Notes under the pieces: generated by a model | Database searches by the model: none | Told to the model about the DNA's origin: nothing | Seen by the model: only the letters and a program-made list of their open reading frames with translations | In this document: positions 6,075 to 7,222 of the stretch, in pieces | How the letters are laid out: the number at the start of each line of letters is the position of its first letter | How positions within the stretch are numbered: the stretch's first letter is position 1 | Position numbers and translations under genes: made by a program | DNA from: Candidatus Hermodarchaeota archaeon | GTDB lineage: Archaea > Asgardarchaeota > Hermodarchaeia > Hermodarchaeales > Hermodarchaeaceae | DNA: 7,222 bases | Assembly (NCBI GenBank): GCA_016840185.1 | Contig: JAEOSV010000207.1 | Location: 1-7,222, forward strand | Direction: 5' to 3'

Positions 6075-6094
6075 ATTACTCGATACCGAGTAAT
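6075..6094. promoter_or_regulatory. Perfect operator-like palindrome upstream of the 384-residue surface gene
   Basis: ATTACTCG (6075-6082) and CGAGTAAT (6087-6094) are perfect 8-bp inverted arms separated by ATAC. The element is 26-45 bases upstream of the ATG of the minus-strand gene. It lies just downstream of a TATA-like TTAATA on that strand (within 6118-6125), so it would cover roughly the transcription start or first leader bases. That is a typical position for a dimeric repressor, or it could be a 5' hairpin in the mRNA. Confidence 0.5.
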
Positions 6095-6117
6095 CACTCC
6101 AATGATTCGAAAAATCA

Positions 6118-6125
6118 CTATTAAG
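6118..6125 (-). promoter_or_regulatory. Candidate TATA box for the 384-residue surface gene
   Basis: The minus strand reads CTTAATAG, about 70 bases upstream of the ATG. With standard archaeal spacing transcription would begin near 6095, directly at the edge of the 6075-6094 palindrome. This rests on position and base composition only. Confidence 0.35.
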
Positions 6126-6236
6126 TGTGCCGAGGAAAGGTTGAGACGATAGATTTCAACCCGTATTACTTTGAATTGAAAATTTGAGGGGATATTCGGT
6201 TACTTTCCCTATTCATGATATCAAATGCAAAAATCT

Positions 6237-6250
6237 GAACCTGCCGGTTC
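6237..6250. repeat. Short perfect inverted repeat upstream of the sialidase-like gene
   Basis: GAACC (6237-6241) and GGTTC (6246-6250) flank TGCC, about 55 bases upstream of the ATG at 6306. It could be an operator for the propeller gene. The arms are short enough that chance is a real alternative. No convincing TATA box is seen for this gene in the 6130-6305 stretch. Confidence 0.3.
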
Positions 6251-6305
6251 CCATGAGTTTTTGTTAGGACTCAAAGGTTGTTGTTTTTAGAACTGGTGGT
6301 TACCT

Positions 6306-7222
6306 ATGAAGGTGTCGAGTACATTTCTTTTGTTAATGCTTGTAGTATCACAATTTGCAGTGTTCCCCTTTGCTCTTCTTGGACACACGCATGGAGTGTT
6401 TGCTCAGAATGGTGGAACGGAGTTTGGTACGAATATTCGAGTGACTGATGGCTCATCACCGTATACCGACCAAGTGGAACCGACAATGTCTATCCTCAGT
6501 GATGGACGTATTCTCGTGGGGTGGAAGGAAGCAGATTCCCACAACGGTCCTGGGCGACGAGTTGGCTTTGCTTACTCGACTGATGACGGAGTCTCCTATA
6601 CATCTAATATTCTCATGACTCGTATGTCCAGTAATAACTGGCAATCGGATCCTTGGCTCGTCGCGGATGCAAACGATGATGCCTACTTCGTCTGGATTGA
6701 GTTCAATGACATCGCCCAAAACTATCCGCCCGAGGGCATTGGCGTCGCAAAAACCACAGATGGCGGTGATACATGGGACACTCCCGTCAACGCCGCTGAT
6801 ACGCCAGAATTTGATGACAAGGAAACTGCCTGTATCGATTCAGACGGCAATCTCTACATCGTCTGGGATCATTTCACCCTGAACGAAAGTTACCATATCC
6901 AAGATGTTGATTTACGCTTGACCAATTCTACTGATGGCGGGGCTACATTTTCCCCCACCACTGTTCCCGCTGAACCTGCAATTCCCTATATCCATTGTTC
7001 CTCGAATAACACGCTGTTTATCACCTACATCAATGGAACCACTGACGAAGCTCCTAACACTCAGATCTTCTTAACACGCTCAACTGATCGGGGTAATACC
7101 TGGTCACCAAGCATCCTAGTAAATCCTATTTACGACGAAGTTGATCTCATCACCGTCGTCAATACTGATAGTGCTCAGAACGTCTACGTAGCCTATGCTG
7201 CTGGCTTCACTGACAACAAAGA
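6306..7222 (+). CDS. Secreted sialidase-like (BNR/Asp-box) beta-propeller protein, 3' end outside window
   Basis: The frame is open from the ATG at 6306 to the window end, giving 305 residues without a stop; the C-terminus is missing. A GGTGGT ribosome site lies 5 bases before the start. Residues 1-33 form a signal peptide (MKVSS, a hydrophobic core FLLLMLVVSQFAVFPFALL, then a likely cleavage near VFAQN). Four Asp-box motifs of the form S/T-x-D-x-G-x-x-W/Y/F occur at S91 (STDDGVSY), T150 (TTDGGDTW), S208 (STDGGATF) and S259 (STDRGNTW), spaced 51-59 residues apart, as in the blades of a sialidase-type propeller. Strands such as AYFVWIE, LYIVWD, LFITYIN and VYVAYA fill the gaps. True sialidases also need an Arg triad and a Tyr/Glu pair. 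An RIP motif is not seen here, so enzymatic action on sialic acid is not supported, and a glycan-binding or structural role is equally possible. The gene is divergent from the 384-residue surface protein gene, and the two may share regulation across their 256-base spacer. Confidence 0.85.
   Translation, partial: MKVSSTFLLLMLVVSQFAVFPFALLGHTHGVFAQNGGTEFGTNIRVTDGSSPYTDQVEPTMSILSDGRILVGWKEADSHNGPGRRVGFAYSTDDGVSYTSNILMTRMSSNNWQSDPWLVADANDDAYFVWIEFNDIAQNYPPEGIGVAKTTDGGDTWDTPVNAADTPEFDDKETACIDSDGNLYIVWDHFTLNESYHIQDVDLRLTNSTDGGATFSPTTVPAEPAIPYIHCSSNNTLFITYINGTTDEAPNTQIFLTRSTDRGNTWSPSILVNPIYDEVDLITVVNTDSAQNVYVAYAAGFTDNK

Noticed and set aside
6050..6118. N-terminal extension of the 384-residue surface protein by 23 residues
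   Set aside because: It would translate through a perfect palindrome and bury the signal peptide; the ATG at 6049 has a GAGGT site.
1..7222. Defence island, CRISPR array, transposon or prophage
   Set aside because: No transposase, integrase, Cas, nuclease or repeat-spacer pattern is present; the genes are acetyltransferase, surface and RuBisCO-like proteins.

Overview
The window reads as chromosomal DNA from an archaeon, most likely an Asgard archaeon, with Thorarchaeia or a relative as a guess. Four things point that way: secreted proteins ending in a single transmembrane helix plus an Arg/Lys tail, one preceded by an IPGFPIEAI-type motif; class I glutamine-amidotransferase-like (DUF4350/GIFT-like) domains combined with Ig/FN3 modules; a RuBisCO-like protein; and moderate GC with Shine-Dalgarno-like sites and candidate TATA boxes. 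This placement is inference from protein style. No rRNA, tRNA or marker gene is present to confirm it.

Layout from left to right: (1) 3-488 (+), the 3' part of a GNAT acetyltransferase cut by the window edge, apparently with two tandem GNAT-like halves. (2) 523-3264 (-), a 913-residue secreted, membrane-anchored protein with three GATase-like repeats, an Ig-like module and a C-terminal helix. It converges on gene 1 across a perfect hairpin that can serve as a bidirectional terminator. (3) 3485-4810 (+), a RuBisCO large-subunit homologue whose active-site changes place it among form IV RuBisCO-like proteins. Its leader holds three consecutive inverted repeats. (4) 4895-6049 (-), a 384-residue surface protein with one GATase-like domain, one FN3 domain and the IPGF-type C-terminal anchor. 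It converges on gene 3 across a second bidirectional hairpin. (5) 6306 to the window end (+), a secreted sialidase-like (BNR/Asp-box) beta-propeller cut by the right edge.

Strands alternate gene by gene, so no operon is visible and each gene probably has its own promoter. The two divergent spacers (3265-3484 and 6050-6305) hold the candidate regulatory elements. The two convergent junctions (489-522 and 4811-4894) hold the terminators. Genes 2, 4 and 5 all encode extracellular beta-rich or adhesion-type proteins, so the region looks like a cell-surface gene cluster with a metabolic RuBisCO-like gene inside it. No functional link between the RuBisCO-like protein and the surface proteins can be shown from sequence alone. 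No mobile element, CRISPR array, RNA gene or phage gene was seen.
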